Assembly: GCA_900184925.1 (NCBI GenBank) | Contig: FXYJ02000003.1 | Coordinates: 124,001 to 188,000, forward strand | From: Ruminococcaceae bacterium HV4-5-B5C | GTDB lineage: Bacteria > Bacillota > Clostridia > Oscillospirales > Acutalibacteraceae | Direction of reading: 5' to 3' | Length of the DNA stretch: 64,000 nt | Shown: in pieces, positions 25,758-33,201 of the stretch | How positions within the stretch are numbered: position 1 is the first letter of the stretch | Layout: each line of letters starts with the position of its first letter | Position numbers and translations under genes: made by a program | The notes under the pieces: generated by a model | Databases searched by the model: none | What the model saw: the letters and a program-made list of their open reading frames with translations, nothing else | Told to the model about the DNA's origin: nothing

Positions 25758-27239
25758 GTGAAAACAAAAATCAGATCGATAAAATTTAATTTCGTCATGA
25801 ATTTTCTTCTGACTGCCTCTTCCTTTCTCTTTCCGCTGATCACTTACCCCTACATTTCACGAGTCCTCCTGGTAGATGGGAACGGCAGAATTTCTTTCGC
25901 AGTCTCTGTGCTTTCTTATTTTTCCATGTTTGCATCCCTTGGTATCCCCACCTATGGCATCCGGGTTTGTGCACAGGTGCGCGATGACCGCATTGAACTG
26001 ACCAGAACCGTTCAGGAATTGCTGATTATTAATCTGATATCAACAGCGATTACTTATGTAGCGTTTTTTATTTCTCTGTTTGCGATCCCGATCCTCCGCG
26101 AGGATAAGGATCTTATGATAATTAACAGCCTCAGCCTGATTTTAAATACGATTGGCGTGAACTGGTTTTACAGTGCGCTTGAGCAGTATTCCTATATTAC
26201 AGTAAGGTCTCTGCTGTTTAAGGCACTGTCCATTGTGTTTATGTTTCTGCTTGTGCATAACCCTGGGGACTGCTGGGTTTATGCTGCAATCACCGTTCTG
26301 GCAACGGGCGGTTCAAATGTTATGAATTTCGTGCATTTGAGGCAGTATATCTCGCTGAAACCGGTCGGTCACTATAATATTCAAAGGCATATCACTCCGG
26401 TTTTTCTGTTTTTTGGGTCGGCGGTTGCAAGCAGCATTTACACAAATCTTGACCTCGTCATGCTGCGGTTTCTCTCGACAGTATCCGAGGTGGGATATTA
26501 TCAGGTTGCCGTTAAAGTGAAAATGCTTTTGGCTACTTTGGTAACGACGTTAGGAGCTGTTTTGCTGCCGAGGGTTTCTTATTACTATCAGCAGGGCGAA
26601 ATTGAGGCATTTAAAAAAATAACGATTAAGGCCTTTAATTTTGTAATGATCTTTGCTTCGGCCATTACCATTTATTTCGTCATGTTTGCGCGCGAGACAG
26701 TATTGGTGCTGTCTGGCCCTGCTTTTTTAAACGCAGTTATGCCGCTTCAGGTTATCATGCCATCTATCCTGTTTATCGGTCTTTCCTATATTACAGGGCT
26801 TCAAATGCTCATTCCGATGATGCGGGAGCACCAGGTGCTTGTGTCATACATTATTGCTTCCGTACTGGACTTTGTTCTGAATTTGTTGATTGTACCTTAC
26901 TGGAAAGCAACCGGCGCCGCATTCTCAACGGCATTTGCCGAGTTTGCCGTTTTGGTGGTGCAGTGTGTCTATCTGGCACCTGTTTTAAAATCCATTCTCG
27001 GAAAAATTAATTTTGCTAAGATTTTTGTTTGCCTTGCCGTAGCAGCAGGAGCTACTTTTGCAATGAAGACTTTCTATCTCGACGGTGCCGACTTCAGAAA
27101 TCTTTTGAAACTGGTTTACTCTGCTGTTGTCTTTTTTGGAGTGGATTTAGCAATGCTTGTTATCTGCAAAGAATCTTTTGTTATGGAAACGATCATGCCA
27201 ACAGTGCGTAAAATATCTGCCCGGGTTCTGAAAAAATGA
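25758..27239 (+). CDS. Polysaccharide flippase (Wzx, MATE/MOP-like)
   Basis: A 493-residue membrane protein with about 12-14 hydrophobic segments. The start (FNFVMNFLLTASSFLFPLI, then PYISRVLL) is the usual Wzx N-terminus. It would carry lipid-linked glycan repeats across the membrane. It starts with GTG, 25 bases after rmlC. The last codons overlap the short upstream frame of the next gene. Wzx proteins cannot be assigned a substrate from sequence. Confidence 0.88.
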   Translation: MKTKIRSIKFNFVMNFLLTASSFLFPLITYPYISRVLLVDGNGRISFAVSVLSYFSMFASLGIPTYGIRVCAQVRDDRIELTRTVQELLIINLISTAITYVAFFISLFAIPILREDKDLMIINSLSLILNTIGVNWFYSALEQYSYITVRSLLFKALSIVFMFLLVHNPGDCWVYAAITVLATGGSNVMNFVHLRQYISLKPVGHYNIQRHITPVFLFFGSAVASSIYTNLDLVMLRFLSTVSEVGYYQVAVKVKMLLATLVTTLGAVLLPRVSYYYQQGEIEAFKKITIKAFNFVMIFASAITIYFVMFARETVLVLSGPAFLNAVMPLQVIMPSILFIGLSYITGLQMLIPMMREHQVLVSYIIASVLDFVLNLLIVPYWKATGAAFSTAFAEFAVLVVQCVYLAPVLKSILGKINFAKIFVCLAVAAGATFAMKTFYLDGADFRNLLKLVYSAVVFFGVDLAMLVICKESFVMETIMPTVRKISARVLKK

Positions 27240-27250
27240 GGAGTGTTTTT

Positions 27251-29170
27251 ATGCGGAGTGCAGAAAAAACAAAAAATCAACCTTGGTGGTTCCTCCTTTA
27301 TGCGCTGTTTGCCTTGCTGACGGCAACATCATTTTCAGTGAATTTATTCCAAACTGGAAGTTCTGCCACTGCGGAGGAAGAAGCAGGTGGCCTTATCACC
27401 CGCTTTTTAAACTTTTGCTCGGCCCATGAAAATGGGTACGGGATTATTGGGGTTGTCCTTGCAGGTTTTCTGTTTTTCTTCTATCTGCATTATTTTCAGG
27501 CTGCTCGGGATTTTGACGGACGGATTATTGCAGGTATTCTATCTTTCCTTTTTTCACTAAGCCTTATTTTCGGGAGAAGCTTTCAGGAAACCGGATCCTG
27601 GGATTTGATTTTTTCCGGCAAACGTTATCTTCTCCAATCCTTTTTCTCTCTGCTTGGATTTTTCCTTTTCTTTTTTACCCTGCTTAGCATATTGACTGAT
27701 TTCTTTGCGGCAAGACCGCAAGATTCGGAAACTTCCGATCACTTCCTGCCTGGGCTTATGAGAAAGTCGCCGTTTTGGTTTTCTTTGATATTAATTTTTT
27801 TACTGTGGCTGCCATATCTGATAGCGTTTTACCCCGGGTCGGTGTCGGGAGACGCGTTTGTGCAGCTGGATCAGTTCTTTATTTATCATTTCCTGAGCGA
27901 CCATCATCCTGTTTTTTCCTCACTTCTCATCAGCATTTGTGTAGGATTGGGGCGACTAATTAAATCCGACAACCTCGGGATGTTCCTATATACAGTGATC
28001 CAGTCGTTGATGCTCGCTGCCAGTTTTGCATATAGTATCCGATTAATGGTTCGTATGAAGGCTCCGGATATTTTTATTGCAGTGTCACTTTTCTTCTACT
28101 CTTTGTTACCAATATTCCCGGGCTATGGCCAGTATGTTACAAAAGATACACTCTTTTCCGCCTGCTTTGTTTTTTACATCGCAAATATCATGGAGCTTTC
28201 TGTAAACGCAGACAGAATTAAGTCAAATAAATTCCTTTTCTGGTTTACTGTGAATAATCTATTCTTGTGTCTGCTGCGCCATAACGGTATCTATATCTGG
28301 CTTCTGTCGGTGTTTTTCTTGTTGATTTTCTATAAGAAGGACAAAAACAGAGACGAAAATAAGGACAAAAAAAAGGACAAGCTTCGTCTCTTTGCAAGCA
28401 TTGGAGCCGTGTTGCTGGTCTTCTTCGCTTTTTCGTACGTCCTTCTTCCTAAGCTGCACACAGCCCCTGGAAGTAAAGCCGAGGCCCTATCCATCCCATT
28501 TCAGCAGACTGCCCGATTTGCAAAGTACCATGACAATGAAGTGACACAGGAAGAAAAAAATATTATCAACCGAGTTCTCAATTACGACGAAATCAGGAAG
28601 ACCTATAACCCAGATACATCAGATCCCGTTAAAGGAACGTACAAAAACGAGAGCACCCGGCAGGATCTTCAGGCGTATTTTCACGTATGGTGGAATCAGT
28701 TTGTAAGACATCCGGGCACTTATGTGCAGGCAACAATCGCAAATTCGTACGGGTATTTTTACCCTGATGCAAAAGATATCTGGCCGTTTGGAACAAGTAT
28801 ATTCTACGATGGTCGGTATAACTATGGCCAATTTGGATTCAGAAATATTCAAACGCTGCAGCCGCTCAGGGATTTTCTGAATAGCTGGATCGGTTTTGTA
28901 AGGAATATGCCGCTGGTAGGAACGCTGGAAGACCCCGGAATTTACACGTGGGTTCTGGCCTTCTTGGTTTGCTATTGCTTCTATAAGAAGAATTACAAAA
29001 AAATTATCCCACTGGTACCCTGTTTCTGGACTCTTATGACTTGTGTTGCCTCCCCGGTTAATCGCTTCTCTCGGTATTACTTGCCTGTGATAGGTGCTTC
29101 TATGCTCCTCGTCGGATTTATTCTCTTTGCGGATTTAAAAAACGAAAAAAAGAGCAGCCATCCGATGTAG
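27251..29170 (+). CDS. DUF6020-family large membrane protein
   Basis: A 639-residue polytopic protein with about 12 hydrophobic segments and a long hydrophilic stretch (roughly residues 405-560). It contains LIAFYPGSVSGDAFVQLDQF and LSDHHPVFSSLLIS, which match what I know of the DUF6020 family, common beside Gram-positive glycan loci. The topology is GT-C-like, so it may glycosylate or modify the polymer outside the membrane; this is inference. I chose the ATG at 27251 because a GAGGAG site lies seven bases before it. A short charged KDKNRDENKDKKKDK stretch forms an internal cytoplasmic loop. Confidence 0.7.
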   Translation: MRSAEKTKNQPWWFLLYALFALLTATSFSVNLFQTGSSATAEEEAGGLITRFLNFCSAHENGYGIIGVVLAGFLFFFYLHYFQAARDFDGRIIAGILSFLFSLSLIFGRSFQETGSWDLIFSGKRYLLQSFFSLLGFFLFFFTLLSILTDFFAARPQDSETSDHFLPGLMRKSPFWFSLILIFLLWLPYLIAFYPGSVSGDAFVQLDQFFIYHFLSDHHPVFSSLLISICVGLGRLIKSDNLGMFLYTVIQSLMLAASFAYSIRLMVRMKAPDIFIAVSLFFYSLLPIFPGYGQYVTKDTLFSACFVFYIANIMELSVNADRIKSNKFLFWFTVNNLFLCLLRHNGIYIWLLSVFFLLIFYKKDKNRDENKDKKKDKLRLFASIGAVLLVFFAFSYVLLPKLHTAPGSKAEALSIPFQQTARFAKYHDNEVTQEEKNIINRVLNYDEIRKTYNPDTSDPVKGTYKNESTRQDLQAYFHVWWNQFVRHPGTYVQATIANSYGYFYPDAKDIWPFGTSIFYDGRYNYGQFGFRNIQTLQPLRDFLNSWIGFVRNMPLVGTLEDPGIYTWVLAFLVCYCFYKKNYKKIIPLVPCFWTLMTCVASPVNRFSRYYLPVIGASMLLVGFILFADLKNEKKSSHPM

Positions 29171-29256
29171 TTTTGTGATATACTATATATGTTGTTGGCT
29201 TTATTTTGAAATGTGTATATAAAATTCTATATCAGGCAAATAATGGAGGGAACACA

Positions 29257-31317
29257 ATGAAAATGAAGAAACAGACCACACGGGTTTTACTGTCGTTTAT
29301 CGTTTTAGTTGTGTCGCTGATGGCATTTCATGCAAAGGTGTCAGCAGCCGTTGTCGGAACTTCGGTTGCTGACGGCGTAGACTATTCACCGGTTTACAAT
29401 TATGAGTATTACATACAGCATAACCCTGATGTAGCGAAAGCATATAACGGGGACGACGTGGCAACCCTGAAGCACTTTATCGAATATGGCATGGGCGAGG
29501 GCCGTCAGGCCTCTGCGTCGTTTGACGAGCAGTCATATTATTTTGAGTATCCCGATCTGCGGCGAGCGTATGGAACTAACAGGAAGGACTACTATCTACA
29601 TTACATCAATTACGGGAAAAATGAAGGACGTAAAGCAACGGGTGTGACGCAGCTTGTTGGTACAACATTTGCTGACGGAGTAGATTATTCATCGGTTTAC
29701 AATTATGAGTATTACAGACAGCATAACCCTGATGTTGCGAATGCATATAAGGACAATGATGTTGATGTTAAAACCCTGAATCACTTTATCGAATATGGCA
29801 TGGGCGAGGGCCGTCAGGCCTCTGAGTCGTTTGATGAGCAGTCGTATTATTTTGAGTATCCCGATCTGCGGAGGGCGTATGGTGTAAATGACAAGAAGGC
29901 CTACTATCTTCATTACATCAATTACGGGAAAAGTGAAGGACGTAAAGCAACGGGTGTGACGCAGCTTGTTGGTACAACATTTGCTAACGGAGTAGATTAT
30001 TCATCGGTTTACAATTATGAGTATTACATACAGCATAACCCTGATGTAGCAAAAGCATATAACGGGGACGACGTGGCAACCCTGAATCACTTTATCGAAT
30101 ATGGCATGGGCGAGGGCCGTCAGGCCTCTGAGTCGTTTGATGAGCAGTCGTATTATTTTGAGTATCCCGATCTGCGGAGGGCGTATGGTGTAAATGACAA
30201 GAAGGCCTACTATCTTCATTACATCAATTACGGGAAAAGTGAAGGACGCAAAGCAACGGGTGTGACGCAGCTTGTTGCTACAACAATCGCCGACGGAGTA
30301 GATTATTCACCGGTTTACAATTATGAGTATTACAGACAGCATAACCCTGATGTAGCGAATGCATATAAGGACAATGATGTTGATGTTGATGTTAAAACCC
30401 TGAATCACTTTATCGAGTACGGAATGACAGAGGGGCGGTTGGCTTCAGACGACTTCAATGTAGGGTACTATCGTGCCAACTACCCTGATTTACAGCAAGC
30501 TTATGGAAGCAATACCAGCATGTATTATCTGGATTATTTGCATCATGGAAAAGCCGAAGAGCGAAACGGAAAAAGCCTCTGGCCCGATTTTACTGGCTGG
30601 TGCACAGTTAGGACGGATACATATTATTATAATCAGGGAACTTGCTATACAGGTTTGCACAAAATTGACGGAAAAGAGTACTTCTTTTCCGATTCAGGAA
30701 TATTGCTTTCGAGCGGGAATGGAATTGATGTATCCGAACATCAGGGTGCGATCGACTGGCAGAAAGTAAAGAACGGCGGGATCTCTTTCGCCATCATTCG
30801 AATCGGTATCGGGAGTGATGGTGATCCAACACAGGACGATTCAACCGCTGCTTATAATATTTCGGAATGCGAACGGCTTGGCATCCCTTACGGTGTTTAT
30901 TTGTATTCATATGCATTGGATGACAATGAAGCCCGAAGCGAGGTGTCCCATATTCTCCGGATGCTTGGTGGAAAGCATCCTCCTTTGGGTGTGTATCTCG
31001 ATGTGGAAGACACAACGTATTATAATAAATACGGTCATGATCCGTTTAGCGATTTTCGGAGCGAACTCAACCGCATCTGCCAAATTGAAATGGATACACT
31101 GAAAAGCGCAGGATATGGGGGACAGACCGGAATTTATACCAATTTAAATTATCTGCGAAATGTTCTTGAATCGAGTTTATTTACTGACAACAAACTTTGG
31201 CTTGCACAATATTACAGTTCTAATTCGTCTCCCTGTGTTATATGGCAATATACTTCCACTGGTACGGTCGCTGGAATCAGCGGTAACGTTGATCTTGATA
31301 TCTTTTTCACTAATTAA
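29257..31317 (+). CDS. Secreted GH25 muramidase with tandem surface repeats
   Basis: A 686-residue exported protein. Residues 1-31 are a signal peptide ending near KVSA. Residues about 32-440 are four tandem units of about 100 residues, each made of two related halves (consensus YNYEYYxQHNPDVAxAY to HFIEYGMGEGRQAS, then YYFEYPDLRRAYG to YINYGKxEGRKA). A short aromatic, glucan-binding-like segment follows (TYYYNQGTCYTGLHKIDGK). The C-terminus is a GH25 lysozyme domain with Asp491 in GIDVSEHQG and the Asp582/Glu584 pair in YLDVED. It probably cleaves peptidoglycan glycan strands. A GGAGGG site precedes the ATG; a frame from 29206 is open but unlikely. It ends the locus and a terminator follows. 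Confidence 0.9.
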   Translation: MKMKKQTTRVLLSFIVLVVSLMAFHAKVSAAVVGTSVADGVDYSPVYNYEYYIQHNPDVAKAYNGDDVATLKHFIEYGMGEGRQASASFDEQSYYFEYPDLRRAYGTNRKDYYLHYINYGKNEGRKATGVTQLVGTTFADGVDYSSVYNYEYYRQHNPDVANAYKDNDVDVKTLNHFIEYGMGEGRQASESFDEQSYYFEYPDLRRAYGVNDKKAYYLHYINYGKSEGRKATGVTQLVGTTFANGVDYSSVYNYEYYIQHNPDVAKAYNGDDVATLNHFIEYGMGEGRQASESFDEQSYYFEYPDLRRAYGVNDKKAYYLHYINYGKSEGRKATGVTQLVATTIADGVDYSPVYNYEYYRQHNPDVANAYKDNDVDVDVKTLNHFIEYGMTEGRLASDDFNVGYYRANYPDLQQAYGSNTSMYYLDYLHHGKAEERNGKSLWPDFTGWCTVRTDTYYYNQGTCYTGLHKIDGKEYFFSDSGILLSSGNGIDVSEHQGAIDWQKVKNGGISFAIIRIGIGSDGDPTQDDSTAAYNISECERLGIPYGVYLYSYALDDNEARSEVSHILRMLGGKHPPLGVYLDVEDTTYYNKYGHDPFSDFRSELNRICQIEMDTLKSAGYGGQTGIYTNLNYLRNVLESSLFTDNKLWLAQYYSSNSSPCVIWQYTSTGTVAGISGNVDLDIFFTN
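29350..30580 (+). repeat. Tandem DNA repeats in the GH25 gene (four units of about 306-312 bp)
   Basis: Units begin near 29350, 29653, 29965 and 30271. Units two and three are nearly identical in DNA, with 312-base spacing, while three to four is 306. Length differences come from a few inserted Asp-rich codons (NDVDVKT versus DDVAT). The fourth unit's second half is diverged. Near-identity suggests recent expansion or gene conversion. Confidence 0.9.
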
Positions 31318-31335
31318 CGATTGGAATTCCTTTGG

Positions 31336-31388
31336 ACATATTTGCAGTCCTCCCTCAGAAGGAGGCGCTGCAAATATGTTTTTTTATG
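31336..31388 (+). terminator. Terminator of the glycan locus
   Basis: ACATATTTGCAG and CTGCAAATATGT form a long stem, with CCTCC/GGAGG inside, followed by seven T. It lies 19 bases after the muramidase stop. Confidence 0.88.
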
Positions 31389-31499
31389 TCTAAAGCTCCT
31401 TGTATCGTTGCGCAGAATATCAAAAACATATATTTAGCCGGGGGGATTGATTTGAATATTATGTTGCATTTCCCGGCAGGGGAGAGGGAAAGTAAAAGA

Positions 31500-31988
31500 T
31501 TATGCTTTTGGGCCGCAGATGTGCATGCGAAAGCGGCTGTGTATTATTTGAGTAGTCTTGCCTGCCCATCGGAACAGAAAGAAGACATTGCGCAGGCGGT
31601 CCTGAAGGAAAAAAAGACAGTCGGCCGAGAGATGATTCCGCAGTGTGAGGAGCGCATTTTCAATGCAGCGGGCTGCATAGCTCGACAGGCGGATCCCCTT
31701 GGAGCTGTCGAATGTGTTGACGGCTTTGATCAGCCCAATGGTGCCGATGGAGATCAGGTCGTCCTGCTCGGCTGAATTGGAGTAATACTTCTTGATGATG
31801 TGGGCGACCAGCCGAAGGTTATGCTCAATCAGTTCGGCCTTCCCGGAAGCGTCCCCCCGCTGCATGCGTTCCAGACAATCCTTTTCCTCCGCGGCGGTCA
31901 GCGGCCTGGGGAAAGAGCCGGAGCCCGTGACATGAAGAACAAAAAAAACCAGCCCGGAGAGAGCGGCGCCGATAGCGGCACAGAGCAT
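31500..31988 (-). CDS. sigK: RNA polymerase pro-sigma-K factor, 5' gene segment
   Basis: The N-terminal 110 residues of sigma-K lie at 31659-31988; beyond the core the frame continues to 31500 as meaningless sequence. Residues 1-20 (MLCAAIGAALSGLVFFVLHV) are a hydrophobic pro-sequence like that of Bacillus subtilis pro-sigma-K. Then come FPRPLTAAEEKDCLERMQRGD and region 2 (LIEHNLRLVAHIIKKYY, DLISIGTIGLIKAVNTF, RLSSYAARCIEN). A GAGGAG site lies nine bases before the ATG. It is a truncated sigma factor until joined, in frame, to the 14078-14434 segment. A sigma-E-like -10 (CATATACT) is visible upstream at about 32032, without a clear -35. Confidence 0.93.
   Translation of the reverse strand: MLCAAIGAALSGLVFFVLHVTGSGSFPRPLTAAEEKDCLERMQRGDASGKAELIEHNLRLVAHIIKKYYSNSAEQDDLISIGTIGLIKAVNTFDSSKGIRLSSYAARCIENALLTLRNHLSADCLFFLQDRLRNVFFLFRWAGKTTQIIHSRFRMHICGPKA
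31655..31659 (-). other. Predicted excision core site (sigK 5' side)
   Basis: On the minus strand AAATG follows CGCTGCATTGA at the Glu-Asn codons, the same place where the skin elements interrupt sigK in other species. TCCTCA lies three bases further, as at the other site. Confidence 0.75.
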
Positions 31989-32295
31989 AGGATATTTCTC
32001 CTCTCGGGATTAAAGTATCACCAGTATATGCGTGGGCGCGGCGGCTGTTGCAAGTCCTTCCCGGCGCGTTTTTTTGTTTCCGGCTGCGGGAAAGAGTGTT
32101 TTTTTATAAGCAAAACCCGGGCATAATATTATATTAGAATAATATTTTTTTGTGAATGAGCTACCATAACAGTAATAGAAGGAAAGATTTGCCCGGTTTC
32201 GGTTCTTCATCGGCCGGGTGGCTTTTTGCGTTACCCTGAAATGCTCAGGCATGGGGTGATTCATAATACGACGCAAGCAGGACGGAGGCGGAACA
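31989..32295. other. Intergenic region upstream of sigK and vanY-like gene
   Basis: No gene is visible. Divergent promoters are expected here. An AT-only inverted repeat (AATATTAT / ATAATATT, 32125-32146) followed by T is present, and a short CCCGG/CCGGG pair lies near 32191-32215. A sigma-E-like -10 for sigK lies near 32032. Confidence 0.4.
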
Positions 32296-33114
32296 GTGGA
32301 GATTAAATTCCTTGCGGAAGACGATACGCAGCCCCGCGCCGCATCGGGGAAAAAGAAAGGCGTCTGTCTGGCTCTTGTTGTCGTGACGGTCGTCGGAGTC
32401 TGCGCGGTTTATTTTGGGTCGCATACGGACAAGCCTGCTCCGGCATACGCGGCGGAGTCGGTTTCGGGGTCGGTGTCTTCCGCGGCGCGGGTATCATCGC
32501 TTCCCGTGTCGTCCCTGCCTGCGGGGAGCGAAGCTTCTTCGGTGCCCGGGGTATTCCGCCAGTCTGAAGACTGGTCCCTCCTGCTTGTAAATGCAAAGAC
32601 AAAAATTCCAGACAGCTTTACGCCGCAGATCGTGAACTACGATGACAGCGGGGTGGAAATGGATGCTCGGATCAAGCCGTATTTTGTTCAGATGAAAGCG
32701 GCTGCTGCAAAAGACGGCATTACGCTCTGGCTTTCAGGCGGATACCGGTCCGAAGACGAACAGCGGCAGCTGTTCCAGCAGGCGGTGCAGAGCGGCATCA
32801 GCCGGGGCTTGTCACAGAGCGGCGCAGAGCAGGAAGCGCGCAAAACGGTGGCAGAACCGGGCTACAGCGAGCACAACACCGGTCTTGCACTGGATTTTAA
32901 CGGCAGCCGGTCAGACTTTGTTTCAACGGATGCCTATGCGTGGCTGCAGCAGCATGCAGCCGAGTACGGCTTTATCCTGCGCTACCCGCAGGGGAAGGAA
33001 TCTGTGACGGGAATCGGGTTCCAGCCGTGGTTTTACCGTTATGTCGGAAAAGATAACGCACAGAAGATGAATGCGGAAAAACAGTGTCTGGAGGAATTCC
33101 TGAAGGCCCCCTGA
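32296..33114 (+). CDS. D-Ala-D-Ala carboxypeptidase, VanY (M15B) family
   Basis: A 272-residue protein with an N-terminal transmembrane anchor (about residues 21-40), a Ser-rich linker (about 50-85) and an extracytoplasmic peptidase M15B domain. The zinc-site motifs are SGGYRSEDEQ and PGYSEHNTGLALDFN (His193 and an Asp after it). It would trim terminal D-Ala from peptidoglycan stems. It starts with GTG behind a GGAGG site. No vanA-type resistance genes are near, so a housekeeping or sporulation wall role is likelier than vancomycin resistance. Confidence 0.9.
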   Translation: MEIKFLAEDDTQPRAASGKKKGVCLALVVVTVVGVCAVYFGSHTDKPAPAYAAESVSGSVSSAARVSSLPVSSLPAGSEASSVPGVFRQSEDWSLLLVNAKTKIPDSFTPQIVNYDDSGVEMDARIKPYFVQMKAAAAKDGITLWLSGGYRSEDEQRQLFQQAVQSGISRGLSQSGAEQEARKTVAEPGYSEHNTGLALDFNGSRSDFVSTDAYAWLQQHAAEYGFILRYPQGKESVTGIGFQPWFYRYVGKDNAQKMNAEKQCLEEFLKAP

Positions 33115-33133
33115 GCTGGGAAAAAGAGAATTG

Positions 33134-33179
33134 AAAGCGGGCGTCCGGAACAATACGTTTTGTTCCGAACGCCCGCTTT
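33134..33179. terminator. Bidirectional terminator between vanY-like gene and livK-like gene
   Basis: AAAGCGGGCG and CGCCCGCTTT, with CCGGAACA/TGTTCCG stacked inside, form one long hairpin between two convergent genes. Confidence 0.88.
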
Positions 33180-33201
33180 GTGTGAAGAAATGTTGCTCCG
33201 A

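Larger units (their letters stand above)
14431..31659. mobile_element. skin-like sigK-intervening element carrying a glycan locus
   Basis: The element separates the two halves of sigK. It would excise as a circle of 17,224 bp by recombination at the AAATG cores. At one end is its large serine recombinase, transcribed in the same direction as sigK. The remaining cargo is 12 glycan and cell-surface genes on the opposite strand, from 16533 to 31317. The cargo is visibly more AT-rich than the chromosome on either side, which suggests horizontal acquisition, whereas the recombinase is host-like. No phage structural, replication or toxin genes are present, unlike the known skin elements of Bacillus subtilis and Clostridioides difficile. 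Confidence 0.88.

Noticed and set aside
29350-30580. CRISPR-like array
   Set aside because: The repeats are contiguous coding units of about 300 bases without spacers.
31500-31658. C-terminal extension of the 5' sigK half as a real protein part
   Set aside because: After Glu-Asn the residues lose all sigma-factor similarity; this is element sequence read through.
14431-31659. Prophage
   Set aside because: No capsid, tail, terminase, repressor or lysis genes; only a recombinase and glycan genes. The GH25 protein has a signal peptide and repeats, unlike phage endolysins.
32296-33114. Vancomycin resistance VanY
   Set aside because: The motifs are general to the M15B family; no vanH, vanA/B/D, vanX, vanR or vanS genes are near. 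The D-lactate dehydrogenase at 34776 is separated and looks fermentative.
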